This document shows positions 7,429 to 15,054 of a stretch of DNA of 25,286 nucleotides, in pieces. The notes below the pieces were generated by a model. The model made no database searches and had not been told where the DNA came from. It saw only the letters and a list, made by a program, of their open reading frames with translations. The number at the start of each line of letters is the position of its first letter. Positions within the stretch are counted from its first letter, which is position 1. Source of the stretch: Oscillospiraceae bacterium (GTDB lineage: Bacteria; Bacillota_A; Clostridia; Oscillospirales; Oscillospiraceae); the NCBI GenBank assembly GCA_017939025.1, contig JAGBAI010000144.1, positions 1 to 25,286 on the forward strand, given 5' to 3'. Both the position numbers and the translations under genes were made by a program.

Positions 7429-8736
7429 TTATACCTTTGTCTCCGGCAGCTGCTTTGCTTTAAAGAGCTTATACATTTCCTCCGTAGCCAGACGAATCTT
7501 CGCCACAGGCTCGTTATTTTTAGGAAAGAGAAAGTAGTGAACCTCTGTATCACCAATGCAGATCACATCACCGATTTCATACCAATAGTAGTCCGCATAC
7601 AGACTGTAATGGGATTGGGGTTTCTGTGTGAAATGCACCTTGCCATCACAGCCTGTGAGGGCAAAGCCGGAATTATCATGGATCAGCTTTCCCTGTCCTA
7701 CCATATAGATGGCCTTATAGTCCACCTGCATGGCAATGTCCACATCCGTTTCCAGTTTATAGGTACCATCCAGAATCTCCTGACGCACCTGCTCCCGTTC
7801 CCAGCGGTAATAATCGGGAACGTGGGTGATTTCTGTCTCCCCCTCTGTTGCCTTCAGCTCCCCCAGTTTTGTCAATTCCCACTGCTTGCCGCAGTGTTTG
7901 CATGTCAGATGGATGCCTTTTCCTTCCATCTCCCCTTCTGCACCGCAATGAACACACTTATACGCGATCCGGTGGAGGCCATCGGCCCGGAAGGGCTGGT
8001 CAATTATCAGGCCCTGCTCCTTCTGCCAGCGCCAATGGTCAAAGCCAAAGGCAGCCTCGATCCCTTCACTCAATTCCCGAACGGACTTGGATTTGATCTC
8101 CTCCCGGGTATACAGCACCTTCGCCCTGGCTGTGATGGGAACATGCCTGCGGATTTGCAGCTCATTATATAAGGGGTTCCGGCCATAGGCGCCGAAAGTT
8201 TCGATCATGATGACCGGAACATTGTATTTTTTCAGAAGGATGCCCATCTTTGCAGGGAGTGTTGTAGCCGTTCCGTCAAAGGAATAGCAAGCCTCCGGAT
8301 ACATCAGCACACTGGTTTTCAGTTCCTTAAAGCAATATTCCATATCCTGCACCAGCCGCAGGTCGGAGACAAATTTCTGGGTCGGGATACAACCGATGAT
8401 CCGCATCAGCCACTGCATCAGGCCAAACAATCCGATAAAGCCGTCATTGGAGGCTACGATGTTGAAAGGACGGGGATACAGGATCCGGTGAGCCACCTCC
8501 ATATCCTGAAAACAGGTGTGGTTCATAAGAACCAGGCAGGGCTCATCCTTTCCGATCTTCTCAAAACCTTCTGTTTCGTAACGGAACTTTGTCCCCGCCA
8601 TGCCGATATATGTCAGCGCTTTAATCAGCGTAGGCCAGAAGATATGGGGCTTTACAGGTAATTTATGTGTAGGCCTGGGCAAGGCCATGACCTTTTCATA
8701 ATCCATTTTTTTGATGGTCGTTTTCAGAAGAACCAC
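7429..8736 (-). CDS. PlsC-like acyltransferase with C-terminal zinc ribbon
   Basis: Probable 1-acyl-glycerol-3-phosphate acyltransferase (lysophosphatidic acid to phosphatidic acid) or a relative acting on another lipid at the membrane. With the GTG start the protein has 435 residues. The catalytic NHxxxxD motif is N72-H73 to D78 (NHTCFQD), and the second block is YPEACYSF at about 146-153, in place of the usual PEGTRS, so substrate choice may differ. After the acyltransferase domain (to about 240) comes a zinc ribbon (C261-C264, C279-C282) and then a beta-rich tail of about 150 residues without a name I recognise. The start is uncertain: the GTG at 8736 is only 2 nt after AAGG, while CTG at 8727 or ATG at 8706 are alternatives. 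The gene is single, with its own promoter and end hairpin. Confidence 0.8.
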   Translation of the reverse strand: MVLLKTTIKKMDYEKVMALPRPTHKLPVKPHIFWPTLIKALTYIGMAGTKFRYETEGFEKIGKDEPCLVLMNHTCFQDMEVAHRILYPRPFNIVASNDGFIGLFGLMQWLMRIIGCIPTQKFVSDLRLVQDMEYCFKELKTSVLMYPEACYSFDGTATTLPAKMGILLKKYNVPVIMIETFGAYGRNPLYNELQIRRHVPITARAKVLYTREEIKSKSVRELSEGIEAAFGFDHWRWQKEQGLIIDQPFRADGLHRIAYKCVHCGAEGEMEGKGIHLTCKHCGKQWELTKLGELKATEGETEITHVPDYYRWEREQVRQEILDGTYKLETDVDIAMQVDYKAIYMVGQGKLIHDNSGFALTGCDGKVHFTQKPQSHYSLYADYYWYEIGDVICIGDTEVHYFLFPKNNEPVAKIRLATEEMYKLFKAKQLPETKV

Positions 8737-8760
8737 TTCCTTTTATGTCATTTCTCAGAA

Positions 8761-8789
8761 ATTATACCAGAAGTTCACAATTAAGTCAA
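8761..8789 (-). promoter_or_regulatory. sigma-A promoter of the acyltransferase gene
   Basis: On the minus strand: TTGACT (8789-8784), 17-nt spacer, TATAAT (8766-8761). The predicted start near 8754 leaves a short leader of about 18 nt carrying AAAAGGAA. Confidence 0.85.
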
Positions 8790-8958
8790 TATTTGTTCAT
8801 ATTTCAAAAAAGAAATATACAAGGCATACGCATATTATACGCCATTGATTCTGCATATTTACATTGTATAACCGGATATCCTCGGTGTTTTCTGAACGTT
8901 TTGTGCATTTTCATTATTCGATTCCCGTTTTTTACCCGAATGTTGTGAATTCAACTAA

Positions 8959-8987
8959 TTGACGTTATTTCCAAACAGCGGTATAAT
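8959..8987 (+). promoter_or_regulatory. sigma-A promoter of the amino-acid ABC operon
   Basis: TTGACG (8959-8964), 17-nt spacer, TATAAT (8982-8987). The predicted start near 8994 gives a leader of about 55 nt ending in an AAAAGGAGAG ribosome site. Confidence 0.85.
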
Positions 8988-9048
8988 TCATTCATCGATC
9001 CCCCCTATTTTCAGAGGGCTTTGAAATTTTAAAAGGAGAGTAAGAATT

Positions 9049-9894
9049 ATGAAAAAGATTATCGCTATGCTTCTGGCTGTCGTGATGGTTCTGTCCCTGG
9101 CTGCCTGCGGTGCCAAGGAAGAGGCTCCCGCTGCCGAAGCTGCCGCCGCTGAGACCAATGCCGCCGCCGCCGAGACCGAGGCCGCTGCTGCAGAAGCTGC
9201 TTTCACCACCATCGAAGAGGGCAAGCTGATCATGTCCACCAACGCCGCCTTCCCTCCCTACGAAATGGTTGCCGATGACGGCTCCTTCGAGGGCATCGAT
9301 GTGGAAGTTGCCGGCGCCATCGCCCAGAAGCTGGGCCTGGAGCTGGTCATCGACGACATGGACTTCGATGCTGCACTGCTGGCTGTTCAGCAGGGCAAGT
9401 CCGACATGGTTATGGCTGGTGTCACCGTTACCGAGGATCGCCAGATGGTTATGAACTTCTCTGACTCCTATGCCACCGGCGTGCAGGTTGTTATCGTCAA
9501 GGAAGGCTCCGATGTCACCATGGACAACCTGGGCGAGAAGATGATCGGCTGCCAGCGCGGCACCACCGGCTACATCTACGCCTCCGACACCCCCGAGAAC
9601 GGCGGCTACGGTGAAGACCATGTTACCGCTTTCGACAACGGTGCTTCCGCTGTCCAGGCCCTGATCAACGGCCAGGTTGACTGCGTCATCATCGACTCCG
9701 CTCCCGCTGCTGAGTTTGTCGCTGCCAATGCCGGTCTGACCATGCTGGAAGGCACCTGGGTGGAAGAGTTCTACGCTATCGGCATGAGCAAGGACAACAC
9801 CGCTCTGCTGGATGCTGTGAACGAAGCTCTGGCTGAGCTGACCGCTGACGGCACCCTGCAGTCCATCGTTGACAAGTACATCTCTGCCGAGTAA
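9049..9894 (+). CDS. Amino-acid ABC transporter substrate-binding lipoprotein (family 3)
   Basis: Extracellular lipid-anchored receptor for a polar amino acid. 281 residues: signal peptide with lipobox LAAC (C20), an Ala/Glu-rich linker to about residue 50, then a family 3 (HisJ/GlnH/FliY-like) domain. That domain opens with KLIMSTNAAFPPYEM and continues GIDVEVAGAIAQKLG, the DFDAALLAVQQGKSDMVMAGVTVT hinge segment, and the C-terminal LQSIVDKYI helix. The specific amino acid cannot be read from sequence. AAAAGGAG precedes the ATG by 10 nt. The signal-peptide DNA shares 32 identical bases with that of the peptide-binding lipoprotein at 5447-5478. A hairpin terminator after it probably lowers expression of the permease relative to the receptor. 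Confidence 0.93.
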   Translation: MKKIIAMLLAVVMVLSLAACGAKEEAPAAEAAAAETNAAAAETEAAAAEAAFTTIEEGKLIMSTNAAFPPYEMVADDGSFEGIDVEVAGAIAQKLGLELVIDDMDFDAALLAVQQGKSDMVMAGVTVTEDRQMVMNFSDSYATGVQVVIVKEGSDVTMDNLGEKMIGCQRGTTGYIYASDTPENGGYGEDHVTAFDNGASAVQALINGQVDCVIIDSAPAAEFVAANAGLTMLEGTWVEEFYAIGMSKDNTALLDAVNEALAELTADGTLQSIVDKYISAE

Positions 9895-9907
9895 TTCCCA
9901 CAAAATC

Positions 9908-9933
9908 ATAAGGGCGGCATCTGCCGCCCTTAT
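9908..9933 (+). terminator. Hairpin terminator/attenuator after the amino-acid-binding protein
   Basis: ATAAGGGCGGCA and its exact complement form a 12-bp stem 13 nt after the stop codon, followed by TGTGGCGTTTTG. The U-run is weak and late, so partial read-through into permease and ATPase genes is likely, giving more receptor than transporter. Confidence 0.7.
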
Positions 9934-9939
9934 TGTGGC

Positions 9940-10027
9940 GTTTTGTATTGAAAATAATGCGTACCGAACCGTAGAGCTGATGCCCGCATCGGCCCCTGCG
10001 GAAAGCGGATTATTTTGAGTACAAAAC
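9940..10027 (+). repeat. Foldable 88-nt element with 19-bp imperfect terminal inverted repeats
   Basis: The arms 9940-9958 and 10009-10027 are inverted repeats matching at 17 of 19 positions. Inside, CCGTAG (9969-9974) can pair with CTGCGG (9996-10001), and GCTGATG (9976-9982) with CATCGGC (9987-9993) around a CCCG loop. The element ends 11 nt before the permease ribosome site. It may be a structured RNA controlling the permease or a small palindromic insertion; no known family is recognised. Confidence 0.55.
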
Positions 10028-10051
10028 AAATATGATTTAGGAGTGAGGCAA

Positions 10052-10813
10052 TTGGAACAGTATCAAGCATGGAAAGCCCTGCTGCGTACCGGTGAAGCCA
10101 CCGCCTGGCAGGAATTCTATGTCAAATTCTTTCAGGCATTTATTGAAGGCGACCGCTGGAAACAGTATCTGAACGGTGTTGGCACCACCCTGATGGTCAC
10201 CGCCATGGCTCTGGCCATCGGTGTTGTTCTTGGTATCATCGTTGCTATGGTTCGTACTGCTTATGATCAGCAGCGCCCAGGCAAGAAAAATCCTTTCCTT
10301 GGTATTCTCAACGGAATCTGCCAGGTCTATATTACCGTCATCCGTGGCACCCCCATGATGGTGCAGCTGCTGATCATGGGCTTCGTTATCTTCTCCTCTT
10401 CCCGGAACTACACCATGGTAGGCGCTCTGACCCTGGGCATCAATTCCGGTGCTTACGTTGCTGAGATCATCCGCGGCGGCCTCATGGCCCTGGATCCCGG
10501 CCAGGCGGAAGCGGGCAGAAGTCTGGGTCTTGGCTATATCGACACCATGCGTTTTATCGTCATTCCCCAGGCTTTTAAGGCGATTCTTCCCTCTTTGGGC
10601 AATGAATTCATCATTTTGCTGAAGGACACCTCTCTGATCACCGTCATCGGCGGCAAGGAGCTGGTCTACGCCGCTCAGGCCATTTACGGCAGAACCTATG
10701 AGCAGATGTTCCCGCTGATCGGCATTGCCTGCGTGTATCTGGTGCTGGTCATCATCTTCAGCTATCTGGTAGGACTTCTGGAAAGGAGGCTGCGTCAAAG
10801 TGATCGACGTTAA
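10052..10813 (+). CDS. Amino-acid ABC transporter permease
   Basis: Inner-membrane permease of the HisM/GlnP type that forms the channel for the amino acid delivered by the upstream receptor. About 253 residues: membrane helices from about residue 35 ([27 protein letters not shown]), the family motif [15 protein letters not shown], then [12 protein letters not shown] and the EAA loop [26 protein letters not shown], with [14 protein letters not shown] near the end. I chose the TTG at 10052: an AGGAG site lies 8 nt before it, while the GTG at 10043 overlaps that site. It overlaps the ATPase gene by 14 nt. Confidence 0.92.
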   Translation: MEQYQAWKALLRTGEATAWQEFYVKFFQAFIEGDRWKQYLNGVGTTLMVTAMALAIGVVLGIIVAMVRTAYDQQRPGKKNPFLGILNGICQVYITVIRGTPMMVQLLIMGFVIFSSSRNYTMVGALTLGINSGAYVAEIIRGGLMALDPGQAEAGRSLGLGYIDTMRFIVIPQAFKAILPSLGNEFIILLKDTSLITVIGGKELVYAAQAIYGRTYEQMFPLIGIACVYLVLVIIFSYLVGLLERRLRQSDRR

Positions 10814-11522
10814 GCATTTGAGCAAATCCTTCGGCGACCATCTGGTGCTGAACGATATCTCCGAGCACATTTACCCCGGTGACAAGGTGGTCATCATCGG
10901 CCCCTCCGGCTCCGGCAAATCCACCTTCCTGCGCAGCTTAAATCTGCTGGAAGAGCCCAGCAAGGGCACCATTGTCTTTGACGGTCATGAGATTACCAAT
11001 CCCAAGACCAACATTGACTTTGTCCGTCAGCAGATGGGCATGGTATTCCAGCATTTCAATCTGTTCCCCAACATGACCATCAAGAAAAATATCACCCTGG
11101 CTCCCGTCCGCACCGGACGGATGACACAGGAGCAGGCCGATGAACTGGCCATGCAGCTTCTGCGCCGTGTGGGACTGGAAGAAAAGGCAAATGCTTATCC
11201 CAGCCAGCTGTCCGGTGGACAGAAGCAGCGTATCGCCATTGTCCGTGCTCTGGCTATGAACCCCAAGGTGATGCTCTTTGACGAACCCACCTCCGCGCTG
11301 GATCCGGAAATGGTCGGCGAAGTTCTGGCCGTTATGAAGGAGCTGGCTGCCGACGGCATGACCATGATCGTTGTCACCCACGAGATGGGCTTCGCCCGGG
11401 AGGTTGGCAACCGGATCCTCTTTATGGACGAAGGCCGCATCGTGGAGCAAGGCACCCCGGCTGAGGTCTTCGGCAATCCCCAGCATCCCAGACTCCGGGA
11501 TTTCCTGTCGAAAGTGCTTTAA
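10800..11522 (+). CDS. Amino-acid ABC transporter ATP-binding protein (GlnQ-like)
   Basis: Cytoplasmic ATPase of the polar amino-acid importer, 240 residues, the standard family length. Walker [10 protein letters not shown] at 34-42, Q-loop in [11 protein letters not shown], signature LSGGQKQR from 137, Walker [20 protein letters not shown] with D161-E162, and H-loop [12 protein letters not shown]. The start is the GTG at 10800 with AAAGGAGG 10 nt upstream, inside the permease gene, so the two are translationally coupled. A strong terminator follows. Confidence 0.94.
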   Translation: MIDVKHLSKSFGDHLVLNDISEHIYPGDKVVIIGPSGSGKSTFLRSLNLLEEPSKGTIVFDGHEITNPKTNIDFVRQQMGMVFQHFNLFPNMTIKKNITLAPVRTGRMTQEQADELAMQLLRRVGLEEKANAYPSQLSGGQKQRIAIVRALAMNPKVMLFDEPTSALDPEMVGEVLAVMKELAADGMTMIVVTHEMGFAREVGNRILFMDEGRIVEQGTPAEVFGNPQHPRLRDFLSKVL

Positions 11523-11545
11523 TTTCTTTATTATTTCTTAAGTTT

Positions 11546-11588
11546 TTCCTCCAAACGTGAAAAAAACGTTTGGAGGAATTGCTTTTTT
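11546..11588 (+). terminator. Intrinsic terminator of the amino-acid ABC operon
   Basis: A 13-bp stem (TTCCTCCAAACGT and its complement, 7-nt A-rich loop) from 11546 to 11578, followed by TTGCTTTTTT. Confidence 0.88.
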
Positions 11589-11607
11589 AACGGTAATATG
11601 ATATTAT
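11579..11607 (+). promoter_or_regulatory. Probable promoter of the papain-like hydrolase gene
   Basis: TTGCTT (11579-11584), 17-nt spacer, TATTAT (11602-11607). It starts inside the T-tract of the preceding terminator, a compact arrangement, and leaves a leader of about 33 nt with AAAAAGGAGG. Confidence 0.5.
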
Positions 11608-11646
11608 TTCAATGTTGCGGATTTTAGTATCAAAAAGGAGGAAACT

Positions 11647-12213
11647 ATGGAGCGGCATGTCTATATCGTGGTCAGCCAGACCGGAACTCTGCTTTCCCGG
11701 ATCATGAAGCTGGTTACCAAAGCGGAATTTAACCACGCATCCATCAGCCTGGCACCGGATCTGGATACCATGTATTCCTTTGGTCGATTGAATCCTTACA
11801 ACCCCTTCTGGGCAGGTTTTGTGAAGGAATCTCCCCGGTGGGGCACCTTCAAGCGTTTTTCCAAAACCCGGATTCTGGTTTTGGATCTGGAAGTAACTGA
11901 GGAGCAGTACCAGCAGATCCAGTCCCGGATCAACATCATTTCTGCCAACCGCCACCATTACCACTATAATTATCTCGGCCTGTATCTGGCAGCCTTCCGT
12001 ATTCCCTACCACCACAAGCGCTGCTACTACTGTTCGGAATTCGTAAACCACCTGCTGGTTCGCAGCAGGGTTGCCGGTGCCCAAAACACCCGGGCCATTA
12101 TTCAGCCCATGCACTTTTTGTCCCTGCCGGAGGCCAAGCCCATCTACACCGGGACGCTGATCGATTATGCAAAAATCGCCGCCCTTTCCCGGCAGAAAAG
12201 TCCTGCATTTTAA
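11647..12213 (+). CDS. Predicted permuted papain-like (YiiX/NlpC-P60 superfamily) hydrolase
   Basis: 188-residue protein without a signal peptide. The order of likely catalytic residues is His first (FNHASIS, H30) and Cys later (YYCSEFVNHLL, C129), the hallmark of the circularly permuted NlpC/P60 group that includes YiiX and lecithin-retinol-acyltransferase-like proteins. These act as thiol amidases or lipid acyltransferases, but the substrate here is unknown. Between the two motifs is a His-rich stretch (NRHHYHYNYLG). AAAAGGAGG is 6 nt before the ATG. The gene is alone, with its own probable promoter and terminator. The family call rests on motif order and is moderate; no homologous gene name can be given. 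Confidence 0.7.
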   Translation: MERHVYIVVSQTGTLLSRIMKLVTKAEFNHASISLAPDLDTMYSFGRLNPYNPFWAGFVKESPRWGTFKRFSKTRILVLDLEVTEEQYQQIQSRINIISANRHHYHYNYLGLYLAAFRIPYHHKRCYYCSEFVNHLLVRSRVAGAQNTRAIIQPMHFLSLPEAKPIYTGTLIDYAKIAALSRQKSPAF

Positions 12214-12220
12214 AATTTTT

Positions 12221-12250
12221 CCGCCTGTCCGATCCGGACAGGCGGTTTTT
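12221..12250 (+). terminator. Terminator after the papain-like hydrolase gene
   Basis: CCGCCTGTCCG and its complement around a 3-nt loop (12221-12245), followed by TTTTTT. The left side is AAAATTTTT, so it can also end the convergent minus-strand gene, whose stop codon is at 12250. Confidence 0.88.
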
Positions 12251-12966
12251 TACAGTTCTCTCAGTTTTTTCCGCAGCTCCCTGAGCTGGTCCTGGGCCAG
12301 ATTCAGCCGGTCCAGCTGCTTGTATTCCATGGTGACACCCAGAATAAAACCGTCGGGATTGCGCAGATATCGAGGGATCTCCACGCTTCCTTCCGGCAGC
12401 TGTTCCAGGATTCCCAGGATCCGGCCGGCCCTTTCTCTGGCAATTCCCAAAAATTCCAGTTTCCGGTTGTCTTCCCGGACATAAGTATAGCGGACATCCA
12501 TCTGCATCCAGGGTCTGGCCTGTTCCAGGGCATCCAGACAGTCGTTGGTAAGGCCAAGACAAATTCCAGTCAGAAGTTCCCGCTCCCCTTCCGCCTCTGT
12601 GCCCAGGCGTGCCTTTTCCCGCAGGTAGGCATCCCAGCTTCCGGAAAGTGCAGCATATTCTTCCCGAGCTTCCTGCAATTCTTTTGTTCGCAGTTCCACT
12701 TCCTCCTGGGCATTCTGGTATTTCACCTGAGCTGCCCGGTATTCCCGGTAGGCCTCCTCCTTCTTATCTTCCAAATCTCCCTTCAGGCGCTGGAAAAAGC
12801 CAGGCCGTTCCAACCGATCCAGCTCCCACTGGGCCACCCGAACCTGTCCGCCAGCATCGATCCGAAGAGCCTTTGCTTCCCCCAGAGCCTCTTCCAGCCG
12901 GGGAAGGGCTGCCTCCAGCTTCAGCCAGCGGCTGTAGTTCTTCAGTTCCTGTACAACCTGCTCCAT
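12250..12966 (-). CDS. Hypothetical coiled-coil protein
   Basis: 238 residues, soluble, rich in Glu, Arg, Leu, Gln and Lys. Residues from about 12 to 120 read as long heptad helices (for example EEVELRTKELQEAREEYAAL), followed by a more globular part with NDCLDALEQARPWMQMDVRYTYV and a final short helix QLRELRKKLREL. No catalytic motif, signal or membrane segment is visible, and I do not recognise the family. The ATG at 12966 has a GGAG site 6 nt upstream; the TTG at 12978 overlaps that site and is rejected. The gene lies directly after the terminator of the ArsR gene with no room for a promoter, so it is read by read-through or from a promoter inside the ArsR gene. Confidence 0.75.
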   Translation of the reverse strand: MEQVVQELKNYSRWLKLEAALPRLEEALGEAKALRIDAGGQVRVAQWELDRLERPGFFQRLKGDLEDKKEEAYREYRAAQVKYQNAQEEVELRTKELQEAREEYAALSGSWDAYLREKARLGTEAEGERELLTGICLGLTNDCLDALEQARPWMQMDVRYTYVREDNRKLEFLGIARERAGRILGILEQLPEGSVEIPRYLRNPDGFILGVTMEYKQLDRLNLAQDQLRELRKKLREL

Positions 12967-12980
12967 ATTAATCTCCAATC

Positions 12981-13009
12981 AGAAAAAGCTCCCGGTGACC
13001 GGGAGCTTT
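12981..13009 (-). terminator. Terminator of the sugar operon / ArsR gene
   Basis: An 11-bp stem, AAAGCTCCCGG with its complement and a TGA loop (12985-13009). On the minus strand it is followed by TTTTTC, 3 nt beyond the ArsR stop codon. Confidence 0.85.
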
Positions 13010-13011
13010 GC

Positions 13012-13302
13012 TTATTCCAAAACATGCTCCAGACCCATTTCCAGAATGGTTTTCACATGGTCATCCGCCAGAGAGTAGAGGATATTTTTACCCTCCCGGC
13101 GGAACTTGATCAGCTGCATCTGCTTCAGGATCCGCAGCTGGTGGGAAATGGCACTTTGACTTAAGTCCACCTGCTCTGCAATGTCCGAAACACACTGCTC
13201 CCGTTCTGCCAGCAGATACAGAATATGTACCCGGGTAGGGTCGGCGAAGCCCTTGAACAGCTCGCCAATGAAGTCCATGATTTCTTTTTCGGGAATCGCC
13301 AT
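13012..13302 (-). CDS. ArsR/SmtB-family metal-responsive repressor, zinc-type sensor site
   Basis: 96-residue winged-helix repressor that should bind DNA as a dimer and release it on metal binding. Residues 18-30 match GFADPTRVHILYL, the recognition helix is LSQSAISHQLRIL (47-59), and the wing is RREGKNILYSL (68-78). The C-terminal helix carries D80, H82, H93 and E96, the same spacing as the alpha-5 zinc site of SmtB and CzrA (D-x-H, 11 residues, H, 3 residues, acidic/His). The alpha-3N cysteine pair of ArsR/CadC is absent (EQCVSDI has only one Cys). The ATG has GGAGGTG 7 nt upstream. It begins 30 nt after the GH2 gene and is probably cotranscribed; no metal pump gene is nearby. Confidence 0.9.
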   Translation of the reverse strand: MAIPEKEIMDFIGELFKGFADPTRVHILYLLAEREQCVSDIAEQVDLSQSAISHQLRILKQMQLIKFRREGKNILYSLADDHVKTILEMGLEHVLE

Positions 13303-13332
13303 TCAGGGCACCTCCATTTCCTTTTCTTTATT

Positions 13333-15054
13333 TTACTCCGTCATTTGATTTTTTGCAACCTGTTTTTCTGTGGCAGTCCGCAAGGCCTCCGCCACCGGCA
13401 GCATGACTTCCGGACGGAGTTTTACCAGCTTCCGGTCATAGGTCACCAGACCGTTGATCTCATCCTCCACATCGCTGACCTGGGTGTAGATGGAAGCGCA
13501 CAGGCCCTTGTGGATACAGGGCACAATTTCATCCAGGTAGAGACTGCTGACCTCTTCATTCAGCGCATCCAGCGTCTCACATCCACCATAACCATAGCTC
13601 CTGTCAGGATTAAACAGATGCCCCTCTGCCTTGTAGGTCTTGCCGCCAAATTCCGACAGTACCAAAGGTTTTCTGCCGTCGCCTTTTAATTGTATCTTTT
13701 TAAAATACACATGGCGGCTGTCCACATCAGATTTGTTCCGTCGGAACCAACCGGAGGTGGTATCGATGAACCGGGTATCATCCAGAGTTTTGAACCAGCC
13801 ATAGACATTGTCGCTGTCAAACTGGCCCCAGGCTTCATTGAAGATGGTCCAGTAGCAGATACAGGGGTGATTTTTCAGCTGGCTGACCGCCGCTGCCCCA
13901 CAGATTTTGAACATTTCCCGGTGCTTTTCGTCCTTATGGAGCTTCCGGTCGTTCAGCTTCTGGATGCCCACGGTGGGAAGAGCTGTATCCCGGAGGAAAT
14001 TGTAATCGCTGTTGTTCACCAGATCCTGCCAGACAATCATGCCCAGCCTGTCACACTGGTAGTAGAATTCCTCCATCTCCACCTTGATGTGCTTGCGCAG
14101 GGTGTTAAAGCCAAGAGCCTTCATGGCAAGGATATCCTCCGCATAGCTTTCCGGTGCGGGCGGGGTCAGCAGGCCTTCCGGCCAGTAACCCTGATCCAGC
14201 AGACCGTGGAAGAAATAGGGTTTTCCGTTGAGGCACAGCCGGGGATATTCTCCAACCATTTTTACTTCCAGACTGCGGATGGCAAAGTAGGACTCCACCC
14301 GGTCTTCTCCCTGCGCTACCACAAAGTCGTACAAATAGGGATCCTCCGGGCTCCATAAATGGGGATCTTCCGGAGAAATGGTAACCCTGCCCTGTTCCAG
14401 CGCAAAGGTACCCAACCCCGCCACTGTGACAGTTCCGGGCAGGTTTCTGCCAGTGTCAATGGTAACAGCGCAGCCCCGGTTCTCAATGGACAGCTTCCGG
14501 ATATACTCCCGGGGCACGCTTTCCAGCCAGACACTCTGCCAGATACCGGACACCGGGGTGTACCACATGCCCCCCCGTTTTTCCGGCTTCACCTGTTTGC
14601 CATAGGGATAGGACTGATCGTTGAGGTCATCATAGCAGCGGATGGAAATTTCATTTTCTTCCTGTAAGGCATCCGTAATATCCACAGAAAATGCTTCATA
14701 GCCGCCTTCATGACGGGTCATATGCTTCCCATTGATATAGATATCCGCTATCTGATCCGCCGCGCCGATATGCAGCAGCACCCGTCCCCGGTTGAATCCC
14801 TCCGGCAGGATAAGCTTCCGGCGATACCACAAAGCTGCCCCCTCCGGGAAATGGGTATGGATTCCGGAAAGCTGTGATTCCGGACAAAAGGGCACCAGTA
14901 TGGTTTTTCCGTCAAACACCGGCTCCCCCACAGCAAAATCCCATTCGCCGTTGAGATTCATCCAGCTGTCCCGGCGCATCTGGGGCCGGGGATAAACATT
15001 CCAGGGCTCTCCGGTGAGATTTTCGCCCTGCTTCGTGTAAAGCTCATGCAGCAT
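13333..15054 (-). CDS. Glycoside hydrolase family 2 protein (beta-galactosidase/beta-glucuronidase type)
   Basis: Cytoplasmic enzyme that releases a sugar from beta-glycosides by the retaining two-glutamate mechanism. 573 residues, no signal peptide. A sugar-binding jelly-roll domain (about 15-175, with WYRRKLILPEGF and DIYINGKHMTRHEGGYEAF), an immunoglobulin-like domain, then a TIM barrel. Acid/base E407 lies in TIFNEAWGQF and the nucleophile E468 in VLSEFGG. The protein is short for the family, with no extra C-terminal domains. The exact sugar cannot be read from sequence. The start ATG is 7 nt after GGAG and lies inside the end of the transporter gene (11-nt overlap), so the two are translationally coupled and the transporter likely supplies the substrate. 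Confidence 0.9.
   Translation of the reverse strand: MLHELYTKQGENLTGEPWNVYPRPQMRRDSWMNLNGEWDFAVGEPVFDGKTILVPFCPESQLSGIHTHFPEGAALWYRRKLILPEGFNRGRVLLHIGAADQIADIYINGKHMTRHEGGYEAFSVDITDALQEENEISIRCYDDLNDQSYPYGKQVKPEKRGGMWYTPVSGIWQSVWLESVPREYIRKLSIENRGCAVTIDTGRNLPGTVTVAGLGTFALEQGRVTISPEDPHLWSPEDPYLYDFVVAQGEDRVESYFAIRSLEVKMVGEYPRLCLNGKPYFFHGLLDQGYWPEGLLTPPAPESYAEDILAMKALGFNTLRKHIKVEMEEFYYQCDRLGMIVWQDLVNNSDYNFLRDTALPTVGIQKLNDRKLHKDEKHREMFKICGAAAVSQLKNHPCICYWTIFNEAWGQFDSDNVYGWFKTLDDTRFIDTTSGWFRRNKSDVDSRHVYFKKIQLKGDGRKPLVLSEFGGKTYKAEGHLFNPDRSYGYGGCETLDALNEEVSSLYLDEIVPCIHKGLCASIYTQVSDVEDEINGLVTYDRKLVKLRPEVMLPVAEALRTATEKQVAKNQMTE

Larger units (their letters stand above)
8737..9048. other. Divergent intergenic region
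   Basis: 312 bases between the acyltransferase gene and the amino-acid binding-protein gene. It holds two outward-facing strong promoters (8761-8789 minus, 8959-8987 plus). The AT-rich middle (8790-8958) has a weaker plus-strand promoter-like pair, TTGATT at 8845 and TATAAC at 8867 with a 16-nt spacer, and nothing else I can name. Confidence 0.6.

Noticed and set aside
8845..8872. Second plus-strand promoter ahead of the amino-acid binding protein (TTGATT-N16-TATAAC)
   Set aside because: Weak match in AT-rich DNA more than 150 nt upstream, while a near-consensus promoter lies at 8959-8987.
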